A stretch of 64,000 nt of DNA from Streptococcus oralis subsp. tigurinus AZ_3a (GCA_000344275.1 AORU01000008.1:1-64000), one strand, 5' to 3'. Shown: positions 26,317 through 36,368, counted from the first letter of the stretch. A program made the numbers and translations. The notes: a model not told the origin generated them from the sequence alone.

Positions 26317-26385
26317 AAAATCAATATCTTGTGGAATTTTAAAAAATTTAGGATTTTTAACACAAGATATTGATTTTTATTTTTA
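26317..26385. terminator. Long inverted repeat: terminator and possible NrdR operator
   Basis: AAAATCAATATCTTGTG (26317-26333) is perfectly complementary to CACAAGATATTGATTTT (26361-26377), and TTATTTTT follows, so it can end the upstream transcript. The right arm, ACACAAGATATTGATT, also resembles an NrdR box (ACACWATATATWGTGT, with mismatches) and contains the -35 of the nrdD promoter. Confidence 0.6.
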
Positions 26386-26397
26386 GAGTGGTATAAT
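26370..26397 (+). promoter_or_regulatory. Promoter of nrdD
   Basis: TTGATT (26370-26375), a 16-base spacer and TGgTATAAT (-10 at 26392-26397). Confidence 0.7.
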
Positions 26398-26436
26398 ACT
26401 GAATATAAACTATTCAACAATATTTTAGAAAAGAGC

Positions 26437-28650
26437 ATGGATATGATTGTATTAGAAGAAAAGCTTGCAACCGTTCCCACCTTGTTTGTTGAAAAACGAG
26501 ATGGTAGACGTGTAGTGTTTGATGTAGACAAGATTGACAAGGCTCTCCACAAGGCGGCAGAAAAAGTTATGGACCTTACGCCTCTAGTAGAAAAACGCCT
26601 AAACGGTCTGGTTGAAAGAATCGTCACTGAAATTCACAGTCGCTTCCCTCAAGGTGTCAAGATTTACGAAATTCAGAATGTCGTAGAACATGAACTCCTT
26701 GAAGCCAAAGAATATGCGCTAGCTGAGGAGTATATCACTTATCGGACACAAAGGGATTTTGAGCGCTCAAAAGCGACAGATATCAACTTTAGCATTCATA
26801 AACTTCTCAATAAAGATCAAGCAGTTGTCAATGAAAATGCCAATAAAGACAGCGATGTCTTCAACACTCAACGTGATTTGACAGCAGGGATTGTGGGGAA
26901 ATCAATCGGATTGCAAATGCTTCCTAAGCACGTAGCCAATGCTCACCAAAAAGGGGATATCCACTATCATGACTTGGACTACAGCCCCTACACTCCGATG
27001 ACTAACTGCTGTTTGATTGATTTTAAAGGCATGCTGGAAAATGGTTTTAAAATTGGTAATGCAGAGGTAGAGAGTCCCAAGTCTATCCAGACTGCGACAG
27101 CTCAGATTTCACAAATCATCGCCAACGTTGCTTCTAGCCAGTACGGGGGCTGCTCAGCTGACCGTATCGATGAAGTCTTGGCGCCTTATGCAGAGAAGAA
27201 TTACCAAAAGCACCTCAAAGATGCGGAAGAATGGGTCTTGCCTGAAAAACGGGATGATTATGCTTGGAAGAAAACCCAAAAAGACATCTATGATGCCATG
27301 CAATCTCTTGAGTATGAAATCAACACCCTCTTCACTTCAAATGGACAAACACCTTTTACTTCACTAGGTTTTGGTCTGGGAACTAGTCGTTTTGAACGGG
27401 AAATTCAAAAAGCTATCTTGACCATTCGTATCAAGGGGCTTGGTTCAGAACACCGCACAGCCATCTTCCCTAAACTCATCTTTACGCTTAAAAGAGGCCT
27501 TAACTTGGAAGAAGGAACTCCAAACTATGACATCAAACAGTTGGCCCTCGAGTGTGCAACCAAACGGATGTACCCGGATGTCTTATCCTATGATAAGATT
27601 ATCGAGTTGACTGGTTCTTTCAAGGTACCTATGGGCTGCCGTTCTTTCCTTCAAGGATGGAAGGATGAGAATGGTGTAGAAGTCAATTCTGGTCGGATGA
27701 ATCTAGGTGTTGTGACGGTCAACCTTCCTCGCATTGCCCTTGAGTCTGAGGGCGACATGAATAAGTTCTGGGAAATCTTCAACGAGCGGATGAACATCGC
27801 AGAAGATGCTCTAGTTTACCGTGTTGAACGGACCAAGGAAGCAACACCAGCAAACGCCCCTATTCTCTATCAGTACGGAGCCTTCGGACGCCGTCTTGGA
27901 AAAGACGAGAGCGTTGATCAGCTCTTTAAGAATCGCCGGGCGACAGTTTCGCTTGGCTACATCGGTTTGTACGAGGTAGCGACAGTCTTCTTTGGAAATA
28001 GCTGGGAACACAATCTAGAAGCCAAGGAATTTACGCTGGATATCATTCGCGATATGAAACGTCGGGTAGAAGAGTGGTCTGACCAATATGGCTACCATTT
28101 CTCTATCTACTCAACACCGTCTGAAAGTCTAACAGATCGCTTCTGCCGCTTGGATACAGAAAAGTTCGGTTCTATTCCTGATATCACAGATAAGGAATAC
28201 TACACCAACTCTTTCCACTACGATGTTCGTAAAAATCCAACGCCGTTTGAAAAATTGGACTTTGAGAAGGCTTATCCAGAAGTAGGTGCAACAGGTGGTT
28301 TCATCCACTACTGTGAGTATCCAGTTCTCCAACAAAATCCTAAGGCACTGGAAGCCGTCTGGGACTACGCCTATGATCGTGTAGGCTATCTAGGGACCAA
28401 TACTCCGATTGATCATTGTTATAAGTGTGACTTTGAAGGGGATTTTGAACCGACAGAGAGGGGCTTTGCTTGTCCAAACTGTGGGAATAGCGACCCTAAA
28501 ACAGTAGATGTAGTCAAACGAACTTGTGGCTATCTAGGTAACCCTCAGGCTCGTCCGATGGTCAATGGGCGCCATAAGGAAATCGCTGCACGTGTGAAAC
28601 ATATGAATGGTTCAACCATTAAGACACCTGGACATAAAGTGACAAACTAG
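26437..28650 (+). CDS. nrdD: Anaerobic ribonucleoside-triphosphate reductase
   Basis: NrdD reduces ribonucleoside triphosphates to deoxyribonucleotides in the absence of oxygen, using a glycyl radical placed by NrdG. The 737-residue protein has an N-terminal ATP-cone (TLFVEKRDGRRVVFDVDKID), conserved catalytic-core segments (MTNCCLIDFKGML; KVPMGCRSFLQGW), a C-terminal zinc site CYKC...CPNC, and the radical loop RTCGYLGNPQARP. An internal ATG at 26443 would shorten it by two residues; either is possible. nrdG lies 0.7 kb downstream in the same unit, separated by two small genes. Confidence 0.95.
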   Translation: MDMIVLEEKLATVPTLFVEKRDGRRVVFDVDKIDKALHKAAEKVMDLTPLVEKRLNGLVERIVTEIHSRFPQGVKIYEIQNVVEHELLEAKEYALAEEYITYRTQRDFERSKATDINFSIHKLLNKDQAVVNENANKDSDVFNTQRDLTAGIVGKSIGLQMLPKHVANAHQKGDIHYHDLDYSPYTPMTNCCLIDFKGMLENGFKIGNAEVESPKSIQTATAQISQIIANVASSQYGGCSADRIDEVLAPYAEKNYQKHLKDAEEWVLPEKRDDYAWKKTQKDIYDAMQSLEYEINTLFTSNGQTPFTSLGFGLGTSRFEREIQKAILTIRIKGLGSEHRTAIFPKLIFTLKRGLNLEEGTPNYDIKQLALECATKRMYPDVLSYDKIIELTGSFKVPMGCRSFLQGWKDENGVEVNSGRMNLGVVTVNLPRIALESEGDMNKFWEIFNERMNIAEDALVYRVERTKEATPANAPILYQYGAFGRRLGKDESVDQLFKNRRATVSLGYIGLYEVATVFFGNSWEHNLEAKEFTLDIIRDMKRRVEEWSDQYGYHFSIYSTPSESLTDRFCRLDTEKFGSIPDITDKEYYTNSFHYDVRKNPTPFEKLDFEKAYPEVGATGGFIHYCEYPVLQQNPKALEAVWDYAYDRVGYLGTNTPIDHCYKCDFEGDFEPTERGFACPNCGNSDPKTVDVVKRTCGYLGNPQARPMVNGRHKEIAARVKHMNGSTIKTPGHKVTN

Positions 28651-28661
28651 AAAGAGACGGA

Positions 28662-28802
28662 ATGGGGAAATACCAATTAGATGATAAGGGACGCGCTCAA
28701 GTGACCCGTTATCACGAGAAACACTCTAAAGGTGGAACAGGCAAAAAAGAACGCTTGCTCAACCTCAAAGAACAATTTTTAAACAAGAACAAGAAAAAAT
28801 AA
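28662..28802 (+). CDS. 46-residue basic small protein linked to nrdD
   Basis: ATG at 28662 follows a weak GAGACGG site, 11 bases after nrdD. The product (MGKYQLDDKGRAQVTRYHEK..., 46 residues) is rich in Lys and Arg with a C-terminal run of lysines (NKNKKK), consistent with nucleic-acid binding. I recall a similar small hypothetical gene at this position in pneumococcus. No function is known to me. It is co-transcribed with nrdD and nrdG. Confidence 0.65.
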   Translation: MGKYQLDDKGRAQVTRYHEKHSKGGTGKKERLLNLKEQFLNKNKKK

Positions 28803-28845
28803 AAGTGAGAGTCCGCTCTCGCTTTTCTCTTAATTGGAGGTAAAA

Positions 28846-29346
28846 ATGATACTACGCAGACCAACATTGGCAGATAAAGAAACAGTTTTAGAGATGATGG
28901 CAGAGTTTGAACAGACTCAATCAGCCCACGATGGTGGGTTTTGGGATGCTGAGAATTTTGTTTATGAAGAGTGGTTAGAAGAAAATCTTCAAGCGGAAGC
29001 GGGACTCAATATTCCTGAAAACTGGGTTCCTGCTATCCAGCTGGTTAGTTTTGACGTAGCAGGCCAGGCTCTTGGCTTTCTCAACCTTCGTCTCCGATTA
29101 AATGACTACTTACTAGAAAATGGGGGACATATTGGCTATTCCATCCGCCCTTCTGAAAGAGGTAAAGGTTATGCCAAAGAAGCCCTCAGACAAGGTCTGC
29201 AAATTGCCAAGCAAAAGAATATCAAAAAAGCGCTTGTGACCTGCAGTGTGGAAAATCCGGCTAGCAGAGCCGTCATTCTTGCAAATGGAGGTCTTATTGA
29301 GGATATTCGTAATGGCGTAGAACGTTACTGGATAGATTTGGAGTAG
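28846..29346 (+). CDS. GNAT-family N-acetyltransferase
   Basis: This 166-residue protein has the GNAT acetyl-CoA site IGYSIRPSERGKGYAKEAL (motif A, R/Q-x-x-G-x-G/A) at about residues 101-119 and a C-terminal VENPASRAVILANGG. The substrate is unknown. A TTG at 28834 opens the frame earlier, but GGAGG at 28836-28840 lies inside that extension and is correctly spaced for the ATG at 28846. It sits between nrdD and nrdG in a conserved streptococcal order. Confidence 0.82.
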   Translation: MILRRPTLADKETVLEMMAEFEQTQSAHDGGFWDAENFVYEEWLEENLQAEAGLNIPENWVPAIQLVSFDVAGQALGFLNLRLRLNDYLLENGGHIGYSIRPSERGKGYAKEALRQGLQIAKQKNIKKALVTCSVENPASRAVILANGGLIEDIRNGVERYWIDLE

Positions 29347-29350
29347 AAGG

Positions 29351-29947
29351 ATGACATGGAATACACCAAAACCAGGTGAATGGAAAAGTGAGGAACTTAG
29401 TAAAGGGCGTATCATTGACTATAAGGCTTTTAACTTTGTGGATGGAGAAGGGGTGCGCAACTCTCTTTACGTAGCAGGTTGTATGTTTCACTGTGAGGGC
29501 TGTTACAACGTAGCGACTTGGTCTTTCAACGCAGGCATTCCCTATACAGCAGAATTAGAAGAACAGATCATGGAAGATCTCGCTCAACCTTATGTTCAAG
29601 GATTGACCCTGCTGGGAGGAGAACCTTTTCTTAATACAGGTATCCTCTTACCTCTCGTTAAACGCATTCGAAAGGAATTGCCGGACAAAGACATCTGGTC
29701 TTGGACGGGCTACACATGGGAAGAAATGATGCTGGAGACTCCAGACAAATTGGAACTCTTGTCTCTGATTGACATCCTTGTCGATGGACGGTATGATAAA
29801 AGCAAGCGCAATCTCATGCTCCAGTTTCGAGGTTCGTCCAATCAACGGATTATCGATGTGCAAAAATCTCTCAGAAGTGGGCAAGTAGTGATTTGGGATA
29901 AGCTCAATGACGGAAAAGAAAGCTATGAACAGGTGAAGAGAGAGTGA
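29351..29947 (+). CDS. nrdG: Anaerobic ribonucleotide reductase activating protein
   Basis: This 198-residue radical-SAM enzyme generates the glycyl radical on NrdD. It carries the iron-sulfur motif CMFHCEGC (CxxxCxxC) at about residues 44-51, the SAM-binding LTLLGGEPFL at about 82-91, and SWTGYTWEEM. It starts 4 bases after the acetyltransferase stop, and the following kinase gene overlaps its stop by 4 bases (GTGA). Confidence 0.93.
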   Translation: MTWNTPKPGEWKSEELSKGRIIDYKAFNFVDGEGVRNSLYVAGCMFHCEGCYNVATWSFNAGIPYTAELEEQIMEDLAQPYVQGLTLLGGEPFLNTGILLPLVKRIRKELPDKDIWSWTGYTWEEMMLETPDKLELLSLIDILVDGRYDKSKRNLMLQFRGSSNQRIIDVQKSLRSGQVVIWDKLNDGKESYEQVKRE

Positions 29948-30570
29948 AGAAAAAAGACTTGATAGAACAACTGGTTTCAGAGATTGAAACGGGAAGGGTT
30001 AGGACGCTGGGGATTTGCGGTCATGGGGCTTCAGGTAAATCAACCTTTGCACAGGAATTGTACCAAGTTTTAGATTCCACAAAAGTAAATTTACTAGAAA
30101 CAGATCCCTATATCACCTCAGAACGTCACCTGGTAGTACCAAAGCAAGCGCCAGATCAAAAGGTGACAGCTTGTCTCCCGGTGGCGCATGAACTGGCAAG
30201 TTTACAGAGAGATATTCTCGCCTTGCAGGCAGGTATGGATGTCTTAACAATCGATGAACCGTGGAAGGCTAGCGAGGTCTTGTCTGGAGCCAAACCAATT
30301 CTGATTGTTGAAGGGATGTCTGTGGGCTTTCTACCCAAGGACCTCTTTGACAAAACCATCTGTTTCTACACGGATGAGGAGACCGAATTAAAGAGGCGCT
30401 TAGCTCGAGATACGACTATGAGAAATCGCGATGCATCTTTTGTATTAGCTAGCCATCAGATGAGACGGGAGCAGTATCTGCGATACTATAGAGAAACCGA
30501 GTCGAAAGCGGACATTTTAGTAGATCAATCAGAAGATACATTCAAGGTCAAAATGACACACACTATATAG
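29944..30570 (+). CDS. Uridine kinase-like P-loop protein
   Basis: This 208-residue protein has a Walker A motif GICGHGASGKSTFA at about residues 23-36 and resembles the uridine/phosphoribulokinase family (ETDPYIT; RRLARDTTMRNR), so phosphorylation of a nucleoside or a related small molecule is likely. Start codon GTG at 29944 overlaps the nrdG stop, so translation is coupled. It ends the nrdD-nrdG unit. Confidence 0.72.
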   Translation: MKKKDLIEQLVSEIETGRVRTLGICGHGASGKSTFAQELYQVLDSTKVNLLETDPYITSERHLVVPKQAPDQKVTACLPVAHELASLQRDILALQAGMDVLTIDEPWKASEVLSGAKPILIVEGMSVGFLPKDLFDKTICFYTDEETELKRRLARDTTMRNRDASFVLASHQMRREQYLRYYRETESKADILVDQSEDTFKVKMTHTI

Positions 30571-30672
30571 AAGAAAAGGTAGTTTTTTTATAGATATAAA
30601 TCCGTAATTTTGGAAATATAAAAAGAGAAAACAGTTTCATCTTAAAAAAACGAAAAAAAGCTTACAAATCCC

Positions 30673-30701
30673 TTGCAATCGCAGGGGCTTTGTGTTATTC
30701 T
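30673..30701 (+). promoter_or_regulatory. Promoter of the S10 ribosomal operon
   Basis: TTGCAA (30673-30678), a 17-base spacer and TGtTATTCT (-10 at 30696-30701) predict a start near 30708, giving a leader of about 130 bases. Confidence 0.8.
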
Positions 30702-30707
30702 ATTATG

Positions 30708-30836
30708 GTGCTGTAAATTACAGCTTTAGCTGTGATGCAAGAGGTTGCGACACGCTCGGTTGCATTGCCACGCAACGCGCGTCGGTTTTCTTGTGGAGCT
30801 AGCCTATTATCTTAAATAGACGAAAAGGAGAAAAAG
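30708..30836 (+). ncRNA. Structured leader of the S10 operon
   Basis: Two hairpins are visible. ACAGCT/AGCTGT lies at about 30720-30733. A long irregular hairpin spans about 30739-30795, built from CAAGA/TCTTG, CGACACGC/GCGCGTCG (one mismatch) and GTTGC/GCAAC. A structured leader before rpsJ suggests autoregulation by a ribosomal protein, as in other bacteria, but the ligand cannot be named. No U-tract terminator is present, so any control is probably translational or by processing. Confidence 0.6.
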
Positions 30837-31145
30837 ATGGCAAACAAAAAAATCCGTATCCGTTTGAAAGCTTACGAACACCGTACGCTTGACACAGCGG
30901 CTGCAAAAATCGTAGAATCAGCTACTCGTACAGGTGCACAAGTTGTGGGTCCAATCCCACTTCCAACTGAACGTAGCCTCTACACAATCATTCGTGCGAC
31001 TCACAAATACAAAGACTCTCGCGAACAATTTGAAATGCGTACACACAAACGTTTGATCGATATCGTTAACCCAACTCAAAAAACAGTTGATGCGTTGATG
31101 AAATTGGATCTTCCAAGTGGTGTAAACGTAGAAATCAAACTTTAA
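30837..31145 (+). CDS. rpsJ: 30S ribosomal protein S10
   Basis: 102 residues, full length ([28 protein letters not shown]). S10 (uS10) is in the 30S head and also acts with NusB in antitermination. AAAGGAG precedes the ATG. It is the first gene of the operon. Confidence 0.97.
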   Translation: MANKKIRIRLKAYEHRTLDTAAAKIVESATRTGAQVVGPIPLPTERSLYTIIRATHKYKDSREQFEMRTHKRLIDIVNPTQKTVDALMKLDLPSGVNVEIKL

Positions 31146-31227
31146 TCTAAAGCTTGATACCTTGAGCATAAAAAACGCTCGTTAAAAACTTTTTGAATAA
31201 AAAATATAGAAAAGGAACTATTTTCTC

Positions 31228-31854
31228 ATGACAAAAGGAATCTTAGGGAAAAAAGTGGGAATGACTCAAATCTTCACTGAAGCTGGCGAATTGATCCCTG
31301 TAACAGTTATTGAAGCAACTCCAAACGTTGTTCTTCAAGTTAAAACTGTAGAAACAGATGGTTACAACGCTATTCAAGTTGGTTTTGATGACAAACGCGA
31401 AGTATTGAGCAACAAACCTGCTAAAGGACATGTAGCGAAAGCTAACACGGCTCCTAAGCGCTTCATTCGTGAATTCAAAAACGTTGAAGGCTTGGAAGTT
31501 GGTGCTGAAATCACAGTTGAAACATTCGCAGCTGGAGACGTTGTTGACGTAACTGGTACTTCTAAAGGTAAAGGTTTCCAAGGTGTTATCAAACGCCACG
31601 GACAATCACGTGGACCAATGGCTCACGGTTCTCGTTACCACCGTCGTCCAGGTTCTATGGGACCTGTTGCACCTAACCGCGTGTTCAAAGGTAAAAACCT
31701 TGCAGGACGTATGGGTGGCGACCGCGTGACAATTCAAAACCTTGAGGTTGTACAAGTTGTTCCAGAAAAGAACGTTATCCTTATCAAAGGTAACGTACCA
31801 GGTGCTAAGAAATCTCTTATCACTATCAAGACAGCGGTTAAAGCTGGTAAATAA
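31228..31854 (+). CDS. rplC: 50S ribosomal protein L3
   Basis: 208 residues, starting [16 protein letters not shown] with the conserved [20 protein letters not shown] loop that reaches towards the peptidyl transferase centre. An 82-base spacer without a strong hairpin separates it from rpsJ. Confidence 0.97.
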   Translation: MTKGILGKKVGMTQIFTEAGELIPVTVIEATPNVVLQVKTVETDGYNAIQVGFDDKREVLSNKPAKGHVAKANTAPKRFIREFKNVEGLEVGAEITVETFAAGDVVDVTGTSKGKGFQGVIKRHGQSRGPMAHGSRYHRRPGSMGPVAPNRVFKGKNLAGRMGGDRVTIQNLEVVQVVPEKNVILIKGNVPGAKKSLITIKTAVKAGK

Positions 31855-31878
31855 TAAGGAAAGGGGAATACAGTCAAA

Positions 31879-32502
31879 ATGGCAAATGTAACATTATTCG
31901 ACCAAACTGGTAAACAAGCTGGCGAAGTTGTTCTTAACGATGCAATCTTTGGTATTGAACCAAACCAATCTGTTGTGTTTGATGTGATCATCAGCCAACG
32001 TGCTAGCCTTCGTCAAGGAACTCACGCAGTTAAAAATCGCTCAGCTGTTTCAGGTGGCGGACGCAAACCATGGCGTCAAAAAGGAACTGGACGTGCTCGT
32101 CAAGGTTCTATCCGCTCTCCACAATGGCGTGGTGGTGGAACTGTCTTCGGACCAACTCCGCGTAGCTATGCGTACAAACTTCCTCAAAAAGTTCGTCGCC
32201 TTGCGCTTAAATCTGTTTACTCAGAAAAAGTTGCTGAAAACAAATTTGTAGCCGTTGATTCTCTTGAATTTACAGCTCCAAAAACTGCTGAATTTGCAAA
32301 AGTTCTTGCAGCTTTGAGCATCGATTCTAAAGTCCTTGTTATTCTTGAAGAAGGAAACGAATTCGCAGCTCTTTCAGCTCGTAACCTTCCAAACGTGAAA
32401 GTTGCGACTGCTACAACTGCAAGTGTTCTTGACATCGCAAATAGTGACAAACTTCTTGTTACTCAAGCAGCTATCTCTAAAATCGAGGAGGTTCTTGCAT
32501 AA
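31879..32502 (+). CDS. rplD: 50S ribosomal protein L4
   Basis: 207 residues with the long L4 loop ([19 protein letters not shown]) that lines the exit tunnel and is a known site of macrolide-resistance mutations. The loop reads as wild type ([12 protein letters not shown]). Its stop overlaps the start of rplW by one base. Confidence 0.97.
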   Translation: MANVTLFDQTGKQAGEVVLNDAIFGIEPNQSVVFDVIISQRASLRQGTHAVKNRSAVSGGGRKPWRQKGTGRARQGSIRSPQWRGGGTVFGPTPRSYAYKLPQKVRRLALKSVYSEKVAENKFVAVDSLEFTAPKTAEFAKVLAALSIDSKVLVILEEGNEFAALSARNLPNVKVATATTASVLDIANSDKLLVTQAAISKIEEVLA

Positions 32503-32798
32503 TGAATTTGTATGATGTTATCAAAAAACCTGTTATCACTGAAAACTCAATGGCTCAACTTGAAGCAGGAAAGTATGTATTTGAAGTTGACACTCGTGCA
32601 CACAAACTTTTGATTAAGCAAGCTGTTGAAGCTGCTTTTGAAGGTGTTAAAGTTGCAAATGTCAACACAATCAACGTAAAACCTAAAGCTAAACGTGTTG
32701 GACGTTACACTGGTTTTACTAACAAAACTAAAAAAGCTATCATCACTCTTACAGCTGATTCAAAAGCAATCGAGTTGTTTACTGCTGAAGCTGAATAA
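32502..32798 (+). CDS. rplW: 50S ribosomal protein L23
   Basis: 98 residues ([36 protein letters not shown]). L23 sits at the tunnel exit and docks trigger factor and SRP. TAATG overlap with rplD; GAGGAGG precedes the ATG. Confidence 0.97.
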   Translation: MNLYDVIKKPVITENSMAQLEAGKYVFEVDTRAHKLLIKQAVEAAFEGVKVANVNTINVKPKAKRVGRYTGFTNKTKKAIITLTADSKAIELFTAEAE

Positions 32799-32815
32799 TC
32801 TAAGGAGGAAATATC

Positions 32816-33649
32816 GTGGGAATTCGTGTTTATAAACCAACAACAAACGGTCGCCGTAATATGACTTCTTTGGATTTCGCTGAAATCACAACAAGCGCTC
32901 CTGAAAAATCATTGCTTGTTGCTTTGAAGAACAAGGCTGGTCGTAACAACAACGGTCGTATCACTGTTCGTCACCAAGGTGGTGGGCACAAACGTTTCTA
33001 CCGTTTGGTTGACTTCAAACGTAACAAAGACAACGTTGAAGCAGTTGTTAAAACAATCGAGTACGATCCAAACCGTTCTGCAAACATCGCTCTTGTACAC
33101 TACACTGACGGTGTGAAAGCATACATCATCGCTCCAAAAGGTCTTGAAGTTGGTCAACGTATCGTTTCAGGTCCTGAAGCAGATATCAAAGTCGGAAACG
33201 CTCTTCCACTTGCTAACATCCCAGTTGGTACTTTGATCCACAACATCGAGTTGAAACCAGGTCGTGGTGGAGAATTGGTCCGTGCAGCTGGAGCTTCTGC
33301 TCAAGTATTGGGTCAAGAAGGTAAATACGTTCTTGTTCGTCTTCAATCTGGCGAAGTTCGTATGATTCTTGGAACTTGTCGTGCTACAGTTGGTGTTGTC
33401 GGAAACGAACAACATGGACTTGTAAACCTTGGTAAAGCAGGACGTAGCCGTTGGAAAGGTATCCGCCCAACGGTTCGTGGTTCTGTAATGAACCCTAACG
33501 ATCACCCACACGGTGGTGGTGAAGGTAAAGCACCAGTTGGTCGTAAAGCGCCATCTACTCCATGGGGCAAACCTGCTCTTGGTCTTAAAACTCGTAACAA
33601 GAAAGCGAAATCTGACAAACTTATCGTTCGTCGTCGCAACGAGAAATAA
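32816..33649 (+). CDS. rplB: 50S ribosomal protein L2
   Basis: 277 residues starting from GTG ([17 protein letters not shown]). It has the conserved [20 protein letters not shown] segment with the functional histidine near the peptidyl transferase centre. AAGGAGG precedes the GTG. Confidence 0.97.
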   Translation: MGIRVYKPTTNGRRNMTSLDFAEITTSAPEKSLLVALKNKAGRNNNGRITVRHQGGGHKRFYRLVDFKRNKDNVEAVVKTIEYDPNRSANIALVHYTDGVKAYIIAPKGLEVGQRIVSGPEADIKVGNALPLANIPVGTLIHNIELKPGRGGELVRAAGASAQVLGQEGKYVLVRLQSGEVRMILGTCRATVGVVGNEQHGLVNLGKAGRSRWKGIRPTVRGSVMNPNDHPHGGGEGKAPVGRKAPSTPWGKPALGLKTRNKKAKSDKLIVRRRNEK

Positions 33650-33752
33650 TAGTAAACTAGTCGTTTAAGCAACTAGGAAATCCGCCAGCTCGGTAGCGCT
33701 CCATGTGAGCGCAAGCCGCTGTGGTACAATATTTAAAGGAGAAAACATAAAA
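33650..33752 (+). promoter_or_regulatory. rplB-rpsS spacer with hairpin and possible internal promoter
   Basis: GCGCTC/GAGCGC (about 33706-33722, loop CATGT) forms a perfect hairpin. TGgTACAAT at 33722-33730 resembles an extended -10, 23 bases before rpsS. The two overlap at the hairpin base. An internal promoter or an RNA processing site are both possible. Confidence 0.4.
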
Positions 33753-34034
33753 ATGGGACGCAGTCTTAAAAAAGGACCTTTCGTCGATGAGCATTTGATG
33801 AAAAAAGTTGAAGCTCAAGCTAACGACGAAAAGAAAAAAGTTATCAAAACTTGGTCACGTCGTTCAACGATCTTCCCAAGTTTCATTGGTTACACTATTG
33901 CAGTTTATGACGGACGTAAACACGTACCTGTTTACATCCAAGAAGACATGGTAGGTCACAAACTTGGTGAATTCGCACCAACTCGTACTTACAAAGGTCA
34001 CGCTGCAGACGACAAGAAAACACGTAGAAAATAA
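33753..34034 (+). CDS. rpsS: 30S ribosomal protein S19
   Basis: 93 residues ([18 protein letters not shown]). The frame is open from 33705, but that start lies within the structured spacer. AAAGGAG precedes the ATG at 33753, which gives the universal S19 N-terminus. S19 binds the 30S head with S13. Confidence 0.96.
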
Positions 34035-34045
34035 GGAGAACATAA

Positions 34046-34390
34046 ATGGCAGAAATTACTTCAGCTAAAGCAATGGCTCGTACAGTACGTGTTTCACCTC
34101 GTAAATCACGTCTTGTTCTTGACAATATTCGTGGTAAAAGCGTAGCCGACGCTATTGCAATCTTGACATTCACTCCAAACAAAGCTGCTGAAATCATCTT
34201 GAAAGTTTTGAATTCAGCTGTAGCTAACGCTGAAAACAACTTTGGTTTGGACAAAGCTAACTTGGTAGTATCTGAAGCATTCGCAAACGAAGGACCAACT
34301 ATGAAACGTTTCCGTCCACGTGCGAAAGGTTCAGCTTCACCAATCAACAAACGTACAGCTCACATCACTGTAGCTGTTGCAGAAAAATAA
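34046..34390 (+). CDS. rplV: 50S ribosomal protein L22
   Basis: 114 residues ([38 protein letters not shown]). L22 forms the tunnel constriction with L4. Its beta-hairpin loop, where macrolide-resistance insertions occur, shows no insertion. Confidence 0.97.
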   Translation: MAEITSAKAMARTVRVSPRKSRLVLDNIRGKSVADAIAILTFTPNKAAEIILKVLNSAVANAENNFGLDKANLVVSEAFANEGPTMKRFRPRAKGSASPINKRTAHITVAVAEK

Positions 34391-34402
34391 GGAGGTAACA
34401 TC

Positions 34403-35056
34403 GTGGGTCAAAAAGTACATCCAATTGGTATGCGTGTCGGCATCATCCGTGATTGGGATGCCAAATGGTATGCTGAAAAAGAATACGCGGATTACCTTCA
34501 TGAAGATCTTGCAATCCGTAAATTCGTTCAAAAAGAACTTGCTGACGCAGCAGTTTCAACTATCGAAATCGAACGCGCAGTGAATAAAGTTAACGTTTCA
34601 CTTCACACTGCTAAACCAGGTATGGTTATCGGTAAAGGTGGTGCTAACGTTGATGCACTCCGTACAAAACTTAACAAATTGACTGGAAAACAAGTACACA
34701 TCAACATCATCGAAATCAAACAACCTGATTTGGATGCTCACCTTGTAGGTGAAGGAATTGCTCGTCAATTGGAGCAACGTGTTGCTTTCCGTCGTGCACA
34801 AAAACAAGCAATCCAACGCGCAATGCGTGCTGGAGCTAAAGGAATCAAAACTCAAGTATCAGGTCGTTTGAACGGTGCAGATATTGCCCGTGCTGAAGGA
34901 TACTCAGAAGGAACTGTTCCACTCCACACACTTCGTGCAGATATCGATTACGCTTGGGAAGAAGCGGATACTACATACGGTAAACTTGGTGTTAAAGTAT
35001 GGATCTACCGTGGTGAAGTTCTTCCAGCTCGTAAAAACACTAAAGGAGGTAAATAA
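34403..35056 (+). CDS. rpsC: 30S ribosomal protein S3
   Basis: 217 residues from GTG ([18 protein letters not shown]). A KH domain with [11 protein letters not shown] is visible at about 79-89. S3 helps form the mRNA entry site. AAGGAGG precedes the GTG. Confidence 0.97.
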   Translation: MGQKVHPIGMRVGIIRDWDAKWYAEKEYADYLHEDLAIRKFVQKELADAAVSTIEIERAVNKVNVSLHTAKPGMVIGKGGANVDALRTKLNKLTGKQVHINIIEIKQPDLDAHLVGEGIARQLEQRVAFRRAQKQAIQRAMRAGAKGIKTQVSGRLNGADIARAEGYSEGTVPLHTLRADIDYAWEEADTTYGKLGVKVWIYRGEVLPARKNTKGGK

Positions 35057-35059
35057 CCA

Positions 35060-35473
35060 ATGTTAGTACCTAAACGTGTTAAACACCGTCGTGAATTCCG
35101 TGGAAAAATGCGCGGTGAAGCAAAAGGTGGAAAAGAAGTAGCATTCGGTGAATACGGTCTTCAAGCTACAACTAGCCACTGGATTACTAACCGCCAAATC
35201 GAAGCTGCTCGTATCGCCATGACTCGTTACATGAAACGTGGTGGTAAAGTTTGGATTAAAATCTTCCCACACAAATCATACACTGCTAAAGCTATCGGTG
35301 TGCGTATGGGATCTGGTAAAGGGGCACCTGAAGGTTGGGTTGCACCAGTTAAACGCGGTAAAGTGATGTTCGAAATCGCTGGTGTATCTGAAGAGATTGC
35401 ACGTGAAGCGCTTCGTCTTGCTAGCCACAAATTGCCAGTTAAAACTAAATTCGTAAAACGTGAAGCAGAATAA
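35060..35473 (+). CDS. rplP: 50S ribosomal protein L16
   Basis: 137 residues ([36 protein letters not shown]). L16 positions the A-site tRNA acceptor arm. It starts 3 bases after rpsC, with the SD inside the end of rpsC. Confidence 0.97.
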   Translation: MLVPKRVKHRREFRGKMRGEAKGGKEVAFGEYGLQATTSHWITNRQIEAARIAMTRYMKRGGKVWIKIFPHKSYTAKAIGVRMGSGKGAPEGWVAPVKRGKVMFEIAGVSEEIAREALRLASHKLPVKTKFVKREAE

Positions 35474-35482
35474 GGAGAAGGC

Positions 35483-35689
35483 ATGAAACTTAATGAAGTA
35501 AAAGAATTTGTTAAAGAACTTCGTGGTCTTTCTCAAGAAGAACTCGCGAAGCGCGAAAACGAATTGAAAAAAGAATTGTTTGAACTTCGTTTCCAAGCTG
35601 CTACTGGTCAATTGGAACAAACAGCTCGCTTGAAAGAAGTTAAAAAACAAATCGCTCGTATCAAAACAGTTCAATCTGAAGCGAAATAA
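35483..35689 (+). CDS. rpmC: 50S ribosomal protein L29
   Basis: 68 residues ([20 protein letters not shown]), an all-helical two-helix protein near the tunnel exit. AAGGAGAAGGC precedes the ATG. Confidence 0.96.
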
Positions 35690-35713
35690 TAGACTAGGGA
35701 AGGAGAAATTTCA

Positions 35714-35974
35714 ATGGAACGCAATAATCGTAAAGTTCTTGTTGGACGTGTTGTATCTGACAAAATGGACAAGACAATCACAGTTGTAGTTGAAACAAAA
35801 CGTAACCACCCAGTCTATGGTAAACGTATTAACTACTCTAAAAAATACAAAGCACATGATGAAAACAATGTTGCCAAAGAAGGCGATATCGTACGTATCA
35901 TGGAAACTCGCCCGCTTTCAGCTACAAAACGTTTCCGTCTTGTAGAAGTTGTTGAAGAAGCGGTTATCATCTAA
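35714..35974 (+). CDS. rpsQ: 30S ribosomal protein S17
   Basis: 86 residues with the OB-fold start [20 protein letters not shown] and [15 protein letters not shown]17 is a primary 16S rRNA binder. GGAAGGAG precedes the ATG. Confidence 0.96.
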
Positions 35975-35999
35975 TCAAGCCTGAAAGGAGAAAACTGAA

Positions 36000-36368
36000 A
36001 TGATTCAAACAGAAACTCGTTTGAAAGTCGCAGACAACAGCGGTGCACGCGAAATCTTGACTATCAAAGTTCTTGGTGGTTCTAAACGTAAATTTGCGAA
36101 CATCGGTGATGTTATTGTGGCATCTGTAAAACAAGCTACTCCTGGTGGTGCGGTTAAAAAAGGTGACGTTGTAAAAGCTGTTATCGTTCGTACTAAATCA
36201 GGTGCTCGTCGTGCTGATGGTTCATATATCAAGTTTGACGAAAATGCAGCAGTTATCATCCGTGATGACAAAACTCCTCGCGGAACACGTATCTTTGGCC
36301 CAGTTGCACGTGAATTGCGTGAAGGTGGCTTCATGAAGATCGTGTCACTTGCTCCAGAAGTACTTTAA
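36000..36368 (+). CDS. rplN: 50S ribosomal protein L14
   Basis: 122 residues ([38 protein letters not shown]), forming an intersubunit bridge. GAAAGGAG precedes the ATG. First gene of the classical spc segment, but contiguous with S10 here. Confidence 0.97.
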   Translation: MIQTETRLKVADNSGAREILTIKVLGGSKRKFANIGDVIVASVKQATPGGAVKKGDVVKAVIVRTKSGARRADGSYIKFDENAAVIIRDDKTPRGTRIFGPVARELREGGFMKIVSLAPEVL

